64,000 bases of DNA from Kitasatospora acidiphila (GTDB taxonomy: Bacteria > Actinomycetota > Actinomycetes > Streptomycetales > Streptomycetaceae). Both the position numbers and the translations under genes were made by a program. The stretch lies in contig NZ_VIGB01000003.1 in assembly GCF_006636205.1 (NCBI RefSeq), positions 7,194,501 through 7,258,500 of the forward strand. Direction: 5' to 3'. Below the pieces are notes generated by a model. That model saw only the letters and a list, made by a program, of their open reading frames with translations. It had not been told where the DNA came from and searched no databases. Shown here piece after piece: positions 8,708-17,359 of the stretch. The stretch's first letter is position 1; each line of letters starts with the position of its first letter.

Positions 8708-9237
8708 TCCTCACCGGACCGGAGATCGCCAAACAGGTCGGCAGCGGCCGCATCACCGTGGCGCCTTTCGACAACTCCCGCTGCACCACCAACTCCTACG
8801 ACCTCGCCCTGGGCCGGCGTCTTGCCCTCTACCAAGACGAGGTCCTCGACCCCCGTCGTGAGCCGGCGTACGAACTGCGCGACATCCCGGACGACGGCTA
8901 CCTGCTCGCCCCGGGCGACTTCGTGCTCGCCGAGACGGCCGAGCAGATCGGAAGCGACAACTACGTTCCGCTGATCCACGCGAAGTCGGGTACCGCCCGC
9001 CTCGGTCTGTTCGTCCATGTCACCGCCGACCTCATCGACCTCGGTTTCGTCGGCTGTTCCACGCTCCAGCTGTACGCCACGCTGCCTGTCCGGATCTGGC
9101 CGGGCATGCTCATCGCTCAGGTCACGTTCTGGGTGCCGTACGGCCCGATCGAGCTCTACCAGGGCAAGTACCAGCACGCGGATGGCCCGCAGGTCTCGCG
9201 CAGCTACCAGGACCACCCAGGGGTGGCGAATGGCTGA
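8704..9237 (+). CDS. dCTP deaminase-like protein B (catalytic Glu replaced by Gln)
   Basis: A 177-aa paralogue of the preceding protein; both open VILTGP. S95 and R99 in SGTARLG match Dcd Ser111 and Arg115, and the C-terminal lid GKYQHADGPQVSRS is retained. At the position of the catalytic base (E. coli Glu138) it has Q122 (STLQLY), with exact spacing of 23 residues from R99. It is therefore probably inactive as a deaminase alone but may complete the active site of a mixed trimer with protein A, or bind nucleotide only. GTG 8704 overlaps the previous stop (GTGA). Confidence 0.78.
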   Translation: MILTGPEIAKQVGSGRITVAPFDNSRCTTNSYDLALGRRLALYQDEVLDPRREPAYELRDIPDDGYLLAPGDFVLAETAEQIGSDNYVPLIHAKSGTARLGLFVHVTADLIDLGFVGCSTLQLYATLPVRIWPGMLIAQVTFWVPYGPIELYQGKYQHADGPQVSRSYQDHPGVANG

Positions 9238-9895
9238 GAAGCCCGGCACCGGATTCGAGCTCATCCAGCGGCAGGCCGCTTGCACCTTCGCGGCTCGGGC
9301 ACGAATCGAAGCCGTAGCTCCGTTCCACGGCGCCGACGCCCGGGAAGCCGGGCTGGCTGCAGCCGGCGCTCTGGCAGACCTCACCGAGTGCGCGGGCACC
9401 GACGAGTTGGACGGACTCCTCATCGAGCTCACCGACGCCCGCCACGGCTTCAGCCTTGAGACCGTCGCCGTGACCACTCGCGAGGTCCTCGTGGGACTGC
9501 TGGAAGCAGACGGCAATGATGCAGCGGAGGCACTGAGCAACGCCGGCGCGGAACACTGGTGGCTGACCCTGTGCGGCACCCGGTGGTTCGCTCTGGCATT
9601 CGCCCCCTGCTATCCGGCCGACTCGCCCCGGTTCACCCTCGGCTCCCGTTCCACCTTCCTGCTTCTGCAACCGGTGGCCTCCTTCGACCGGCACGCGACG
9701 CCCCGAGGCTCAGTCATCGCCGAGGAAGTACGGCAGATGATCCGCCACGCGTATGCCTCTGTGGGGTGCCCGTACGACACCGACCTCGCCCGGCAGGACG
9801 TCGAGGCACTCAAGTTCGTGTGGCCTCTCCGTCAGGGCGACGCCCCGGTGCAGTGGTGGCGGAGCGGTACCGGAGGCCGGAGGGAGCCGGCGTGA
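9230..9895 (+). CDS. Conserved protein, weakly YqcI/YcgG-like
   Basis: A 221-aa protein starting at ATG 9230, eight bases inside the previous gene. The central part (FTLGSRSTFLLLQPVASFDRH, then a helix with EEVRQMIRHAY and CPYDTDL) loosely resembles the YqcI/YcgG family, which also occurs in natural-product loci, but the match is weak and from memory. There is no signal peptide or membrane segment. Its place inside the overlapping operon implies a role in the same pathway. Confidence 0.5.
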   Translation: MAEKPGTGFELIQRQAACTFAARARIEAVAPFHGADAREAGLAAAGALADLTECAGTDELDGLLIELTDARHGFSLETVAVTTREVLVGLLEADGNDAAEALSNAGAEHWWLTLCGTRWFALAFAPCYPADSPRFTLGSRSTFLLLQPVASFDRHATPRGSVIAEEVRQMIRHAYASVGCPYDTDLARQDVEALKFVWPLRQGDAPVQWWRSGTGGRREPA

Positions 9896-11706
9896 GATCA
9901 GTTGTCGGCTACAGCCTGCTCGCCGCGCAGATTGCGGCAACTCATGCCGCATTCCCGAGGACTACTTGGGACGCCCCAGGGGAACTGCTCGACGCGGCGC
10001 GCGCGCTTTTCGCCACGGATGCCGGTGAAGCACCGGAGGGTGCTGAGGACCTGCTCGCCGGAATCGCCAGCCTCCTCGCCCACGGCCCCTACCCCGCAGT
10101 GCAGCTCCACGGTCACACCAGCGGTTCCACGCTGCCGACCGCCATCCGTCCGGAACGGCCGTACGGACCTCCCGAGGAGGACGTGCTCCTCCATGCGATC
10201 AGCGTGGCCAGGCCTCCGGGGACAGAGCCCTGGCCCTCAGGTCCGGCAGACCTGGTGCGGCTCGGGCGGGTGACACCCGTGCTGACCGGGGCCATACCGT
10301 GCCGCACGGTCGTGCTGAGGGCTGCCGCGGCTCGCTACTTGCTGCGCCGCCTGCTGCCCACTGATGACGCTCAACGGCGTTGGCTATTACGACGGATTGC
10401 CTGGCTCCTCGATCCTCGTAACGACGACGCCGGCTCGCTCCTGCTCCGGCTCATGGGGCCGGAGGACCCGCTGGTCGCCCACTTGGGCGATCACCTTCAC
10501 CAGGCGAGTCAGCCGGGGGTATCCGAGCCGTTCCCATTCTCCGAACGGCAGGACGGACAGATCGAGGACGGCGTGATCCGCCGCGGTGGACGGATCCTCG
10601 CCCTCCGCAAGCACCGCTGCATCAGCTTCGCCGATCTGCATTGGGACAGTTGCACGGAGCAGCTCGCTATCGGACGCGACCTGGCCGCAGGGCTACGAGC
10701 CGGAGACCTGGTGGCCGTTCGCGGGACCCAGGGGGTCAGCAGCACCGGTCAGCCCACGGTGTTCGTATCGCATCTGGAACGCCATCAGTCCGGCGCTCTT
10801 CGGGCCGTTCCCGAGGCTTCTGCTGCGAGTACAGCGCTGCGGTTGACACGTACGCACCTGGCCGATGGCGGATTCACCGAGGTGATCACTCCAATACTGA
10901 CGGACAGTTACTTCGGCGGCGCGGCACGCCCTTTCAGCACGTGGGCCGCCGCAGCGGAACGCCGTCAGTACCTTCGTGTCACCACCGAGCTCGCCCTGCT
11001 GGACATCATCGCCTCCGGAACGAGCCGCTGCTACGAGATCGGCCCCAGCTTCCGCAACGAGGGCCTACGAGGGCAGCCGGCCAAGGAGTTCCTCATGCTG
11101 GAGGCGTATGCCGCAGACCTCGACCTCGCGAGCATGACGGAGTACGCGGTCACCCTCATCAGCAGCGTGACCGCGCAGCGGGGACCGTTGCGCAGACTGT
11201 CGTTCGACGATGCATTCAGAGAGCTCTCCGGCGTGGATCCGTCAGACGCTTCGGCGATCCACGCCCTGGCCATCGAGCGGATCCCTGTCACCGCCGCCCG
11301 CACCGACGACCCCGACATCCTGGCCCGCCGCCTGTGGCGCAGCACCCTGCGGCACCGGTTGCAGGGGTTCGTGGCCGTTGAGAGCATTCCCGGCCCTGGC
11401 TCACCGCTGATCGCCGGAACCGGGCGGGCCGCCCAGCGGATTTGGCTGTATGTCGACGGCCTTGAAGTGGCCGAGGTCAGCCGCAACGAGCTCGATCCCG
11501 GGGTGCTCGCTGATGCCTTTCAGCGGCAGTTCGCCCATGACCCGCGTCCCGTCCACCGCGACTACCGGCAGGTTATCGCCATGTTCGAGAGCGGTGTCCC
11601 GCCCTGCGCCGGCCTTGGACTGAGCGTCACCCGGCTGGTGCAGCTTGCTCGCCGGGACGGCCTGCCACTGACTGTCCCCTCGCCTCGAACGGAGCAGTTG
11701 CAATGA
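9892..11706 (+). CDS. Class II lysyl-tRNA synthetase-like protein with extra N-terminal domain
   Basis: A 604-aa protein. Residues 1-225 match nothing I recognise. Residues ~230-300 resemble the LysRS anticodon-binding OB fold (GRILALRKHRCISFADL). Residues ~305-604 form a class II catalytic core: motif 2 around RCYEIGPSFRNEG (Arg388, Glu390) with EFLMLEAYAADLD, the LysRS-type SPLIAG and EVAEVSRNELDP, and motif 3 PPCAGLGLSVTRL. It could form an aminoacyl adenylate and pass it to tRNA, a protein (as PoxA/GenX does) or a small molecule. GTG 9892 overlaps the previous stop (GTGA). A housekeeping role is unlikely in this setting. Confidence 0.78.
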   Translation: MRSVVGYSLLAAQIAATHAAFPRTTWDAPGELLDAARALFATDAGEAPEGAEDLLAGIASLLAHGPYPAVQLHGHTSGSTLPTAIRPERPYGPPEEDVLLHAISVARPPGTEPWPSGPADLVRLGRVTPVLTGAIPCRTVVLRAAAARYLLRRLLPTDDAQRRWLLRRIAWLLDPRNDDAGSLLLRLMGPEDPLVAHLGDHLHQASQPGVSEPFPFSERQDGQIEDGVIRRGGRILALRKHRCISFADLHWDSCTEQLAIGRDLAAGLRAGDLVAVRGTQGVSSTGQPTVFVSHLERHQSGALRAVPEASAASTALRLTRTHLADGGFTEVITPILTDSYFGGAARPFSTWAAAAERRQYLRVTTELALLDIIASGTSRCYEIGPSFRNEGLRGQPAKEFLMLEAYAADLDLASMTEYAVTLISSVTAQRGPLRRLSFDDAFRELSGVDPSDASAIHALAIERIPVTAARTDDPDILARRLWRSTLRHRLQGFVAVESIPGPGSPLIAGTGRAAQRIWLYVDGLEVAEVSRNELDPGVLADAFQRQFAHDPRPVHRDYRQVIAMFESGVPPCAGLGLSVTRLVQLARRDGLPLTVPSPRTEQLQ

Positions 11707-12539
11707 AATCGCCCACGACCGCCGCTGACTTGGACCAGGCTGAATGGCTGGCTCGCAACCAGGCGATGTGGGATGCGCGCGTCCCGCTTCACACGGCCAG
11801 TGATTGGTACGGCCTCGACGGCTTCCGAAACGGCGGCGTCGCGCTGGACGACCTGGAGCTGGCCGGAGTTGGCGACGTTCGAGGCCGGAGCCTGCTGCAC
11901 CTCCAGTGCCACTTCGGCCTCGGCGCCCTCTCCTGGGCCCGGCTCGGCGCCGACGTCACCGGTATCGACTTTTCGACAACGGCCATCGCCCAGGCTCACG
12001 CGTTGGCCCGGGAGTTGGACGTGCCGGCGCAGTTCGAACGGGCCGAAGTGTCCACCTGCCGACTCGGCCGCACCTTCGACATCTGCTTCACCTCCTGGGG
12101 CGTCCTCATGTGGCTCCCCGACCTCAGCGCCTGGGCGCGCACCATCGCCGAACACCTGCGACCAGGGGGCGAGTTCTTCCTCGCCGAAGGGCACCCGCAC
12201 CTGTTCATCTGGGACGACGAGCGCGACGGCGCCGGCTACCTGCCCCGCAACCCGTACTTCCGCCACCGCGAACCCGTCGTCGACGCCGAGGCCGGCACCT
12301 ACGTCGACGACGGCCAGCGGATCGGACACGCGCAGTACCGCTGGAACCACCCGCTCTCCGAGGTGGTCACGGCTATCGCCGACGCCGGACTGCGCATCAC
12401 CGAGCTCACCGAACACCCCCGCCTGCCCTGGCGACCGCTGGCTTGGATGGTTCCCGACCGGCGGCCCGGCTGGTGGCGCATCGACCGCGACCCGTTCCCG
12501 CTCAGCTTCACCCTCAAGGCCGTCAAGGAGAACGCATGA
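11703..12539 (+). CDS. SAM-dependent methyltransferase (class I)
   Basis: A 278-aa Rossmann-fold methyltransferase. Motif I is LLHLQCHFGLGALSWARLG followed by the acidic ribose-binding strand VTGIDFS; post-motif regions include FTSWGVLMWLPDL and LRPGGEFFLAEG. ATG 11703 overlaps the LysRS-like stop (ATGA). It is probably a tailoring N-, O- or C-methyltransferase of the pathway; the acceptor is unknown. It is not closely similar to the second methyltransferase that follows. Confidence 0.85.
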   Translation: MKSPTTAADLDQAEWLARNQAMWDARVPLHTASDWYGLDGFRNGGVALDDLELAGVGDVRGRSLLHLQCHFGLGALSWARLGADVTGIDFSTTAIAQAHALARELDVPAQFERAEVSTCRLGRTFDICFTSWGVLMWLPDLSAWARTIAEHLRPGGEFFLAEGHPHLFIWDDERDGAGYLPRNPYFRHREPVVDAEAGTYVDDGQRIGHAQYRWNHPLSEVVTAIADAGLRITELTEHPRLPWRPLAWMVPDRRPGWWRIDRDPFPLSFTLKAVKENA

Positions 12540-13393
12540 GCACGACCTCTTCCCGCCCTCGCCTCTGGCCGATTTCCAGGATCCCGCGAAGCGCCGACGA
12601 CGTATGGTCGGCCGCCTACCCGGACTTCGTCGCGATGGTCAACCAGACCAACGTGATGCCCGGCGCGTACGCCACACTCAACACCTGGGCGCTGCACTCC
12701 CGGATGGGTCAGAACTCCACCGTTCTCGATGTCGCCTGTACCACCGGCTTCTCCTCCCGGGAACTTGCCCACCTCACCGGATGCAGTGCGACCGGGTTCG
12801 ACCTGTCCGCCGACTCCGTAGCGCTCGCCCGGTACAACCACCACGACACCGGCCACGATCTGCGGCTGGAGTATGTCCAGGCCGACGGGACCACTTACGC
12901 CCCGCACCGCACCTTCAGCCACATCGTCGTCGGCGCGGCTCTCGGCTTCTTCCCCGACCCCGCGGCCATGGCCGCGCGGCTCCCGCACCTCCTGAACGAC
13001 GGCGGCTACGTGCTCGCCTCGCCGTTCTGGAGTAGCAAACCGCTGCCTCCGGACGTCGCTGCGCTGCGCCGCGACGTCTTCGGTATCAGCAGCCCCATGG
13101 AGACCTGGGAACAGGCACGGGCACTCTTCAAAGGACTCGACGTCCTATACCAGGCCGACCACGCGCTTGCGCCCGAGAGCGATGCCGATATCGAGCACTA
13201 CAGCGTCTCCACGGTCGACCGAGTATGCGAACAGTCCGGCGTCGAGGACCCGCTCGTACGAGCGGCGATGCTCTCCCGGCTGTGCTCGATCAAGCGAGCC
13301 ACCAACCGGCTGCGCGAGCACCAGAGCTACTCGGTCCTCGTTCTGCGCTACAACGCGAGCACCTACCCCCGCCGCTTCGTCGAGCTCTTCTGA
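12536..13393 (+). CDS. Second SAM-dependent methyltransferase
   Basis: A 285-aa class I methyltransferase. Motif I is VLDVACTTGFSSRELAHLTG, with a Thr-Thr-Gly instead of the usual GxG start, then ATGFDLS as the SAM ribose-binding strand. The C-terminal half carries an ordinary helical cap. ATG 12536 overlaps the previous stop (ATGA), giving the sixth overlap in a row in this operon. Two different methyltransferases next to a P450 fit stepwise decoration of one product. The acceptor is unknown. Confidence 0.82.
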   Translation: MSTTSSRPRLWPISRIPRSADDVWSAAYPDFVAMVNQTNVMPGAYATLNTWALHSRMGQNSTVLDVACTTGFSSRELAHLTGCSATGFDLSADSVALARYNHHDTGHDLRLEYVQADGTTYAPHRTFSHIVVGAALGFFPDPAAMAARLPHLLNDGGYVLASPFWSSKPLPPDVAALRRDVFGISSPMETWEQARALFKGLDVLYQADHALAPESDADIEHYSVSTVDRVCEQSGVEDPLVRAAMLSRLCSIKRATNRLREHQSYSVLVLRYNASTYPRRFVELF

Positions 13394-13431
13394 TCAACGG
13401 CTGGGAACCATCCGAGACGAAGGTGCACCAA

Positions 13432-13964
13432 GTGATCGTCTTTGTGAACGGCCCGTTCGGCGTCGGCAAGAGCACCACGGTCCGCATCATCGCGGACGAC
13501 CTCCCGATGCGCTGGTCATCGACCCGGAGAAGGTGGGGCACATGCTGTGGTCGCAGCTGCCCGACCAACTGCGCACCGAGGAGTTCGAGCTGGAGCCGGT
13601 CTGGCCGGCTCTGACCCGCTGCCTGATCGAGGAGGCGGCGGGGGCGTACGGCCGGACACTGCTCGTGCCCATGACCATCGTCCGGAGTGCCGTCTTCGCG
13701 CAGATCGTCGGGGCGTTGAGCGAACAGGGGCACGATGTGCGGCACTTCACCTTGCTCGCCGATGCTGTGACGATCCGGGACCGCCTCCGTGCCCGGGGCG
13801 AAGGCCCGGACAAGTGGGGTGAACTCAGTTGGGAGGGCCTGCAAGTCGAGCGCTGCCTCGCCGCGTTGGCCGAGCCGCTGTTCGCCACGCACCTGGAGAC
13901 CATCGGGCGCGCGCCCCGGGCCGTGGCGGACGAGATCCTCAGCCGCACCGGCCTCCGCCGATAG
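13432..13964 (+). pseudogene. TmrB-like P-loop resistance protein, single-base frameshift
   Basis: The two reading frames join into one ~178-aa protein resembling Bacillus TmrB (tunicamycin resistance): P-loop NGPFGVGKS, then DALVIDPEKVGHML, LLVPMTIV, HFTLLAD, RLRARGEG and the C-terminal RCLAALAEPLFATH. The break is at 13502-13506: CTC-CCG-ATG should read CTC-CC?-GAT, so one base is missing from a C/G run. GTG 13432 has GAAGG upstream. TmrB-type proteins protect against nucleoside-like inhibitors, which fits the dCTP-deaminase-like genes upstream. It could be a real pseudogene or a sequencing error; the latter is favoured because four other genes here break in the same way. Confidence 0.75.
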
Positions 13965-13994
13965 CCCGATACCGCGGCGTAGCAGCGAATGGGA

Positions 13995-14026
13995 GTGGGG
14001 CGGGGCCGGTGCCGGCCCCGCCCCAC
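13995..14026. terminator. Bidirectional hairpin between convergent operons
   Basis: A perfect 15-bp inverted repeat (arms 13995-14009 and 14012-14026, beginning GTGGGGCGGGGCC) with a 2-base loop lies 30 bases after the TmrB-like stop and 4 bases before the LysRS stop on the other strand. No U-tract follows, as is usual for actinomycete terminators. Confidence 0.8.
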
Positions 14027-14030
14027 TTGG

Positions 14031-15695
14031 TCACGCCACGCTCAGCAAAGACCTGATGCGTTCCGTGCCGAGAGCCAGCAGGAGGGTGGGAAGCCGCGGA
14101 CCGGTGTCCCGTCCGACGAGCAGCGTGTACAGCAGCGAGAACAGCGAACGTTGAGCAGCTTTCAGCTCCGGCGTTGCGGGTGCGTCCAGGGCCAGGCCCG
14201 CCTGCAACTTCGGCACCCCGTACACGAGCGAGGTCAGCCCGGGCAAGGACCAGTGCTCGTCCAGCCCGTCGAGCAGGAGCTTCAGCGCCTCGCGTTCGGT
14301 TGGCGACAACTGTCCCAGCCTCGCGCGGTCGGGCTCCGTCCGAACCTGCGTGTGCTCCTCGGCGGGAACGTAGCCGGTCACCCACGCCTCTGCGCGGTCG
14401 AGCCGGGGCCGGACCTGGTCCAGGTCCGCCAGTGGCGTGTCCGACGTGAAGTCCCGCAGGATTCGGAGCGTCTGCTCCTCGTCGCCAGTGGTGATGTCCA
14501 ATACCGAGGCGAGTGTGCGGAACGGCAGGACCAACTCGGTGCTCGGCAGCGTTCGGGTTGCGGAACCGATCGAGCGCTCCCGTACTGCCAGCTCGGTCAG
14601 CTCAGCCTGCCCGGCGGCGACCTTCCGGCCGAGTGCGTCCCACTCGTCATACAGCCGGTTGACCTCCTGATCGAAGGCCACAGTGATCGCCTGGTTGGGC
14701 TTCCGCCGGGCGTACAGCCACCGGAGCAGAGGTGCTTCGACGATCTGCAGGGCGTCGGTGGGCGTGGGAGCGCCACCGGCCGATCCGCTCATCTTGGCGG
14801 CACCGCTGATGCCGACGAACGAGTAGCCGAGGTAGGAGGGCGGTTCGCCACCGAAGACCTCCCGCACCAGCTGGGAACCGACGGTGAAGCTGGAACCGGG
14901 GGAGGAGTGGTCGACCCCGCCGGCCTCGAACGTGACGCCCTCGTACGCCCAGCGCATCGGCCAGTCGACCTTCCAGACCAGCTTGCCCCCGTTCCCCTCG
15001 GAGAGCGCGAAGCCGTCACTGTGCCCGCACTGGCAGCTGTAGCGGATCTCAGTGCTGTCCTCGTCGAAGGAGCTGATTGTGGTCGTGTCCCGCCCACATG
15101 CCGCGCAGTACGGCTTGTACGGGTAGTAGATGTTGCCGGCGGGACCGTCGCCTTCGTCGTCGTCCGGCTCGGGTTCTGCGGCCTGTGTCTGCTTGGTGCG
15201 GTAGCGTCCGAGGACGGCGTCGATCCGCTCGCGGTTCCGCATCGCATGAAGGATCTGCTCGCGGTAGGCGCCGGACGCGTACATCTCGGTCTGGCTGATC
15301 TCGGTGACCTCGACACCCAGCTCAGCCAGCGCTGCCCGGAACGGAACCTTGAAGTGCTCCGCCCAGTTCTCGTGTTCACCGCACGGGTCGGGAACGGCGG
15401 TCAGTGGACGCCCAATGTGCTCGGCGAACGAGGCGGGCAGTCCGGCCGGGACCTTGCGCAGCCGGTCGTAGTCGTCCCAGGACAGGATGTGCTTGCACTC
15501 CAGCCCACGACGCCGGATCTCGTCGGCCACGAAGTGCGGGACCATGATCTCGCGAAGGTTGCCCAGGTGGATCGGACCGGACGGACTGACACCAGACGCA
15601 CAGACCAGGGGCGAGTCGGGGCCGCGGCGTTTGCCCTCGGCGATGACCTGGTCCGCTGCCGCGACCACCCAATCGCCTTGCTTCACGCCTGCCAC
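14031..15695 (-). CDS. lysS: Class I lysyl-tRNA synthetase
   Basis: A 554-aa class I LysRS, which charges tRNA-Lys with lysine. The HIGH-type signature is SGPIHLGN, the KMSKS-type loop AAKMSGSAG, and the zinc-ribbon cysteines lie in CAACG and YSCQCGH. The C-terminal helical anticodon-binding region is complete. GTG 15695 has GAGGAGG upstream. The gene faces the operon carrying the class II LysRS-like protein. Since the two LysRS classes are unrelated in structure, a compound that blocks one may spare the other; a self-resistance role is possible but inferred. It could equally be the ordinary cellular LysRS. Confidence 0.93.
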   Translation of the reverse strand: MAGVKQGDWVVAAADQVIAEGKRRGPDSPLVCASGVSPSGPIHLGNLREIMVPHFVADEIRRRGLECKHILSWDDYDRLRKVPAGLPASFAEHIGRPLTAVPDPCGEHENWAEHFKVPFRAALAELGVEVTEISQTEMYASGAYREQILHAMRNRERIDAVLGRYRTKQTQAAEPEPDDDEGDGPAGNIYYPYKPYCAACGRDTTTISSFDEDSTEIRYSCQCGHSDGFALSEGNGGKLVWKVDWPMRWAYEGVTFEAGGVDHSSPGSSFTVGSQLVREVFGGEPPSYLGYSFVGISGAAKMSGSAGGAPTPTDALQIVEAPLLRWLYARRKPNQAITVAFDQEVNRLYDEWDALGRKVAAGQAELTELAVRERSIGSATRTLPSTELVLPFRTLASVLDITTGDEEQTLRILRDFTSDTPLADLDQVRPRLDRAEAWVTGYVPAEEHTQVRTEPDRARLGQLSPTEREALKLLLDGLDEHWSLPGLTSLVYGVPKLQAGLALDAPATPELKAAQRSLFSLLYTLLVGRDTGPRLPTLLLALGTERIRSLLSVA

Positions 15696-16093
15696 GTTCT
15701 GCCTCCTCAGTCGATGTCGCCCGGTAGGACAGAAGAAGGATACGGGTATGTAGGGAACGGAAGCTGGCCAAGCACCCGAATGGACCTAGCGTCGAGGCGA
15801 TTTGACTGCGCGTCATCCCGCCTTTGCTCGCACCGCCCTACCTGCGTGGCCGGGGTGCTGCTGGCCATCATGAAGACCTTTCGGGGCGAGCCAGGGGTCG
15901 TCGCGCCCCGGCGGCGCTTCTGGTCAGTATGAGCCGCTGGCCCCGCTCGCCAATGTGGCCTGAGCAGCCCTGAAGGGGCAGGTCACTCATCTGTGGCCCA
16001 GGAGAGGTGTTCGCCAGGCAACTCGCTGGGTGCAGTGCCACCAGGCGGCCATAAGGAGTGCGGCGGCCAACGATATTCACCAGGGGTCCGCGC
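15696..16093. other. Intergenic region upstream of LysRS
   Basis: About 400 bases without a supportable gene. The right end abuts the 3' end of the Dcm methyltransferase gene. The part next to 15695 must hold the LysRS promoter and leader, but I see no clear hexamers or T-box-like structure. Confidence 0.4.
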
Positions 16094-17223
16094 TCAGTAG
16101 TGATACCGGAGCTTGAGTGCGGCTTCGAGATCCTCGCGCGGGACATTGAGTGCTGAGGCTAGGACATGCATGCCCAGTCGTGGCGGTACGGCGTTGCCGA
16201 TCTGCTGGGCAATGACGCTACGCACACCGGGAGTATCCACGTCGTCGCCGTTTACGCGCCGCCACGGATAGTCGCGCGGAAAAGTTTGGAGTACTCCCAG
16301 CTCGGGGAGTGTGAACACCCCGCGGTCCTTACCATCCCAGGTGAGCTTGTTGCGTGAGGCCTTACCGGTCACAGTGGCGGAAGGCTCGTCATAGCGGCGC
16401 CGGCCTCGTGCCTTCGGGTCGCCGCCGGTGCCGTAGTTGGAAATCACCTCGAAAGGTTCCGTCCGTCCGAGCGCCTCCTGCATCGTCACCCAGGGCTCCC
16501 GCACCGTCACCCCGGGAAGGAGTGAGGGGCCCCCACACCGCGAGCCACTCCCTTCTTGTGACGGTGGTGGGTCGGCGCGGGAAGCTTTGGCATCCCGTGC
16601 AGCTGGGCACCGTTGCCCGCCCAGCGGGCGATCAGAATGGCGCGACGACGGGTCTGGGGAACCCCGAACTCCTCAGTGTGGAGGATCTCCGGGTCGGCTA
16701 CGACATATCCCTTGTTCTTGAGGATCTCCCCGAACGCCTGCCAGACCGGGAGCACCGTGCGAACCTGTTCCAGGACGATCGCCTGGTAGGGCCGCCCATC
16801 GAAGATTGCTTGAAGGGCCCATCGCAGGGGCTCCAAGACCAGGCCGGTGCGTTCGTCACTGAGCTGCTTCAAGTCGTCGCGGATCTTCTCGAACTCATCC
16901 TCGTGAGAATCGGGTTGAGCCTCGGCGTAACGATTCGCGAATTCAAGAACTTGATCGAGTGCAGCCCTTCCCAGGCCGTTCCCGGCGACGGAGAAGGTCT
17001 GGCAGGGCGGCCCGCCGGCCAGTACATTGGCGTCGGGGAAATCGCGCGGCTTGAAAGCGCGTACATCCCCGGGCGTCGTCGGAAGATCGGCCGCCATGCG
17101 CGTCGCGCACGCGTCGTCGTCCCATTCGATACCGCTGGCCACCGGAATGCCGAGTGCCTGTGCTGCTACGTCCAGCCCGCCCGGGCCGGCGAACAGGTCG
17201 ATGATCTTGAAGGGCGCAGGCAC
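16094..17223 (-). pseudogene. dcm: DNA (cytosine-5) methyltransferase, single-base frameshift
   Basis: The joined frames give a complete ~376-aa C5-methyltransferase. Motif I is DLFAGPGGLD, catalytic motif IV is GGPPCQTFS with its Cys, motif VI appears as LEQV instead of ENV, motif VIII is QTRRRAILIA, IX is RYDEPSATVTG and X is QIGNAVPP. The first frame stops at 16507 and the second continues; one extra C or G in the run at 16526-16534 (plus strand GGGGCCCCC) restores one frame reading VGAPSLLPGVTVREPW. GTG 17223 is chosen for its AAGGA site six bases upstream. It is the last gene of the defence operon and should provide host methylation. If truly broken, the system would lack its modification arm. 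Confidence 0.8.
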
Positions 17224-17359
17224 GCGGTTTCCTTGCGGTTCGGGAGGAGTGGGGAAGGCCGCGGACCATGCCCGGCCCTCCCACGTCACAGACACAGGTC
17301 GGCCCCCTATGCTAGCCGGCGAGAGCGGTTCTACGAACCGGATCGACGGTCAGTGCTGC

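Noticed and set aside
13989..15932. A 647-codon open frame on the plus strand
   Set aside because: It is antisense to the class I LysRS, whose HIGH- and KMSKS-type motifs and zinc cysteines are clear. Long antisense frames are common at this GC content.
16094..17223. Dcm as a naturally split two-subunit methyltransferase
   Set aside because: A GTGA junction would allow it, but one base added in the adjacent G4C5 run restores a continuous, family-like sequence through motifs VIII-IX, and four other genes show the same kind of lesion.
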